DNA from: Firm-04 sp045596625
Lineage (GTDB): Bacteria; Bacillota; Clostridia; Oscillospirales; Ruminococcaceae
Assembly: GCA_045596625.1 (NCBI GenBank)
Contig: JAZOCU010000066.1
Coordinates: 1-23,172, forward strand
Reading direction: 5' to 3'
Length of the DNA stretch: 23,172 nucleotides
Both the position numbers and the translations under genes were made by a program. Shown in pieces: positions 22,074 through 23,172 of the stretch. Position 1 is the stretch's first letter. The number at the start of each line of letters is the position of its first letter. Below the pieces are notes generated by a model, which saw only the letters and a list, made by a program, of their open reading frames with translations, was not told the DNA's origin and made no database searches.

Positions 22074-22601
22074 TTATTCTACAAAATGAATACGGCTCTC
22101 ATCAAATCTGTCCTGCTGCTGTCTTTTTTCGGCAGGATAGCCGTAGGGGAAGATGGCAAAGGCTCTCAGCGTATCCGGAATATCAAGGATTTTCTCAACC
22201 GCCTGCATCCGTTCTTCCTGCGGTGCAATGCCAAGCCACACGCCGCCAAGCCCCTGTGCGTCCGTTTCAAGCCAGAGATTTTCCATAGCGATCGAAAGAT
22301 CGATCTGTGCATACGCAGGGAGCATACAGTCTTTTCTGTAGACGGCCACGATTGCAGCCGGTGCATGTTTCGTCATGCCGGCATACGGATGCACGGTGGA
22401 AAGCGCAGCAAGCTTTTCCTTGTTGGTCACAACATAGAATTCCCACGGCTGCTGGTTTGCAGCAGAGGGTGCCTGCATGGCAGCTTTGAGGATTGCAAAC
22501 GTCTTTTCTTTTTCGACAGGTCTGTCCTGATATTTTCGGATGCTGACTCTGGAATAAATGTGATTGATAAATTTACCTCCTTGTAAAATTGGATTGATCA
22601 T
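22074..22601 (-). CDS. Nitroreductase family protein
   Basis: The 175-aa product has the nitroreductase signature SRVSIRKYQDRPVEKEK, then APSAANQQPWEFYVVT for FMN binding, and the C-terminal block GLGGVWLGIAPQEER. It probably reduces substrates using NAD(P)H and FMN; the true substrate is unknown. ATG 22601 overlaps the upstream stop (ATGA) but has no good ribosome binding site. A perfect AAGGAGG lies inside the frame, 7 nt before ATC 22568, which would give the family-like start (M)NHIYSRVSIRKYQ. Either coupled initiation at 22601 or a non-standard ATC start is possible; the ATC may be a mutated ATG. It is the middle gene of a three-gene operon. Confidence 0.9.
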   Translation of the reverse strand: MINPILQGGKFINHIYSRVSIRKYQDRPVEKEKTFAILKAAMQAPSAANQQPWEFYVVTNKEKLAALSTVHPYAGMTKHAPAAIVAVYRKDCMLPAYAQIDLSIAMENLWLETDAQGLGGVWLGIAPQEERMQAVEKILDIPDTLRAFAIFPYGYPAEKRQQQDRFDESRIHFVE

Positions 22602-22882
22602 ATTATCCGGTCTTTATTGACCTCGAATACATACTCTCCATTCTTAGATGCAATATCATCGGGCAAGGCGGTATCAATGATGAAAGTATTTTCAGTTTCA
22701 TTGATGATATTACAGCGCATATATCCGACACAGGGCGGAACAAGCTCATCCTCACTGCTTACTACCGGAACTTTATCAATGAAGTAATGGCTTGCACCTT
22801 TTGCGTCAACTAACTCAAATTCAACAAAAATCGGATAGCTCATATCAACGATTTTCAAAATCTTTACTTTCACCGCAGCCAT
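22598..22882 (-). CDS. Hypothetical 94-aa protein, first gene of the redox operon
   Basis: The family was not recognised. The product begins MAAVKVKILKIVDMSYPIFV and looks beta-rich and soluble (EFELVDAKGASHYFIDKVPV, then YMRCNIINETENTFIID). No signal peptide or membrane helix is seen. ATG 22882 has GGAGGAG at 5 nt; the longer frame would read through the promoter. The stop overlaps the nitroreductase ATG (ATGA), which indicates translational coupling with the redox genes. Confidence 0.75.
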   Translation of the reverse strand: MAAVKVKILKIVDMSYPIFVEFELVDAKGASHYFIDKVPVVSSEDELVPPCVGYMRCNIINETENTFIIDTALPDDIASKNGEYVFEVNKDRII

Positions 22883-22918
22883 ATACGCTCCTCCGATCTT
22901 ATAATTCTTATCAAGTTC

Positions 22919-22947
22919 ATTATACCACATCTGCGTTCCATTTTCAA
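22919..22947 (-). promoter_or_regulatory. Promoter of the redox operon
   Basis: On the minus strand TTGAAA (22947-22942) and TATAAT (22924-22919) have a 17-bp spacer and the extended -10 TGTGG. Confidence 0.8.
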
Positions 22948-23032
22948 GGAGACACATTCACCTAATCCTTGAAAATCAGTCCGGTATTCACTTCCTCCCC
23001 CTATTCGGAAAACACCCCTCCAACCATTCCAC

Positions 23033-23172
23033 TGGTGCTATACTAAAAAAGTGGACAAAAAAGGAAAGACAAGGTATAATAGAATAAAACACCTGGAGGA
23101 AAAAAGAAATGCCAAGAAAGAAAAACACTCGTTACACGGAAGAATTCAAGAAAACCATCGTAAACCTGCACC
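23033..23172 (+). mobile_element. Left end of an IS3-like insertion sequence (cut by window edge)
   Basis: The transposase start is preceded by TGGTGCTATACTAAAAAAG TGGACA, which looks like an IS3-family terminal repeat; the exact tip is uncertain. An internal promoter, TGGACA (23052-23057), 17 bp, TATAAT (23075-23080), drives the first gene. The right end is outside the window. Confidence 0.6.
23109..23172 (+). CDS. Transposase OrfA, HTH part (partial)
   Basis: Only the first 21 codons are present: MPRKKNTRYTEEFKKTIVNL and H. This is the standard beginning of IS3-family OrfA (transposase_8, HTH), which binds the element's ends. GGAGG stands about 10 nt before ATG 23109. Confidence 0.8.
   Translation, partial: MPRKKNTRYTEEFKKTIVNLH

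Noticed and set aside
21482..22288. 268-aa open frame on the plus strand opposite the redox operon
   Set aside because: It is a shadow of the flavoprotein and nitroreductase genes; the minus-strand products have clear motifs.

Overview
The window looks like a defence and accessory island from a low-to-moderate GC Firmicute, probably a gut Clostridium-class bacterium of the Ruminococcus/Oscillospiraceae type. This is inferred from strong AGGAGG ribosome binding sites, uniform extended -10 promoters (TGnTATAAT), and the protein families present. No rRNA or tRNA gene was seen, so the taxonomy stays tentative.

Left arm (1-4465). Three minus-strand genes (a 113-aa protein with two CxxC pairs, a membrane-anchored alpha/beta hydrolase, and an XRE-type regulator cut by the window edge) sit in tandem. 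They are separated by repeated terminator/promoter joints, as if different genes occupy one cassette design. Divergent from them is a HTH-Fic protein with its own inhibitory motif and a palindrome plus half-site over its promoter. Next comes a NERD-domain protein with a topoisomerase-type zinc ribbon. It is flanked by two copies of the fic 3' end plus terminator, so it appears to have been inserted behind fic.

Centre (4466-15389). After about 430 bp with no convincing gene, a near-consensus promoter drives a type I-C CRISPR-Cas locus: cas3, cas5c, cas8c (with an internal start for the small subunit Cas11c) and cas7c. An AT-rich leader and an array of 36 good 32-bp repeats plus one degenerate terminal repeat follow, and only then cas4, cas1 and cas2. 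The array therefore lies between the interference and adaptation genes rather than at the end. Two spacers are the same 34-mer with one difference. One spacer encodes a ParB-like motif and another a Walker A motif.

Right arm (15390-23172). A separate promoter with a hairpin at the predicted mRNA 5' end drives a tight four-gene operon: a PLD-SF2 helicase-DUF3427 protein, a Sel1-repeat protein, a protein with a central J-domain between helical stretches, and a HIRAN-domain protein. This set is the best candidate in the window for an uncharacterised multi-gene defence or DNA-processing system. A small membrane-anchored protein follows. Then, on the minus strand, comes a redox operon (94-aa protein, nitroreductase, cysteine-rich flavoprotein) ending in a bidirectional terminator. 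The window ends in the start of an IS3-like insertion sequence.

All assignments come from reading motifs and layout; no database search was run.
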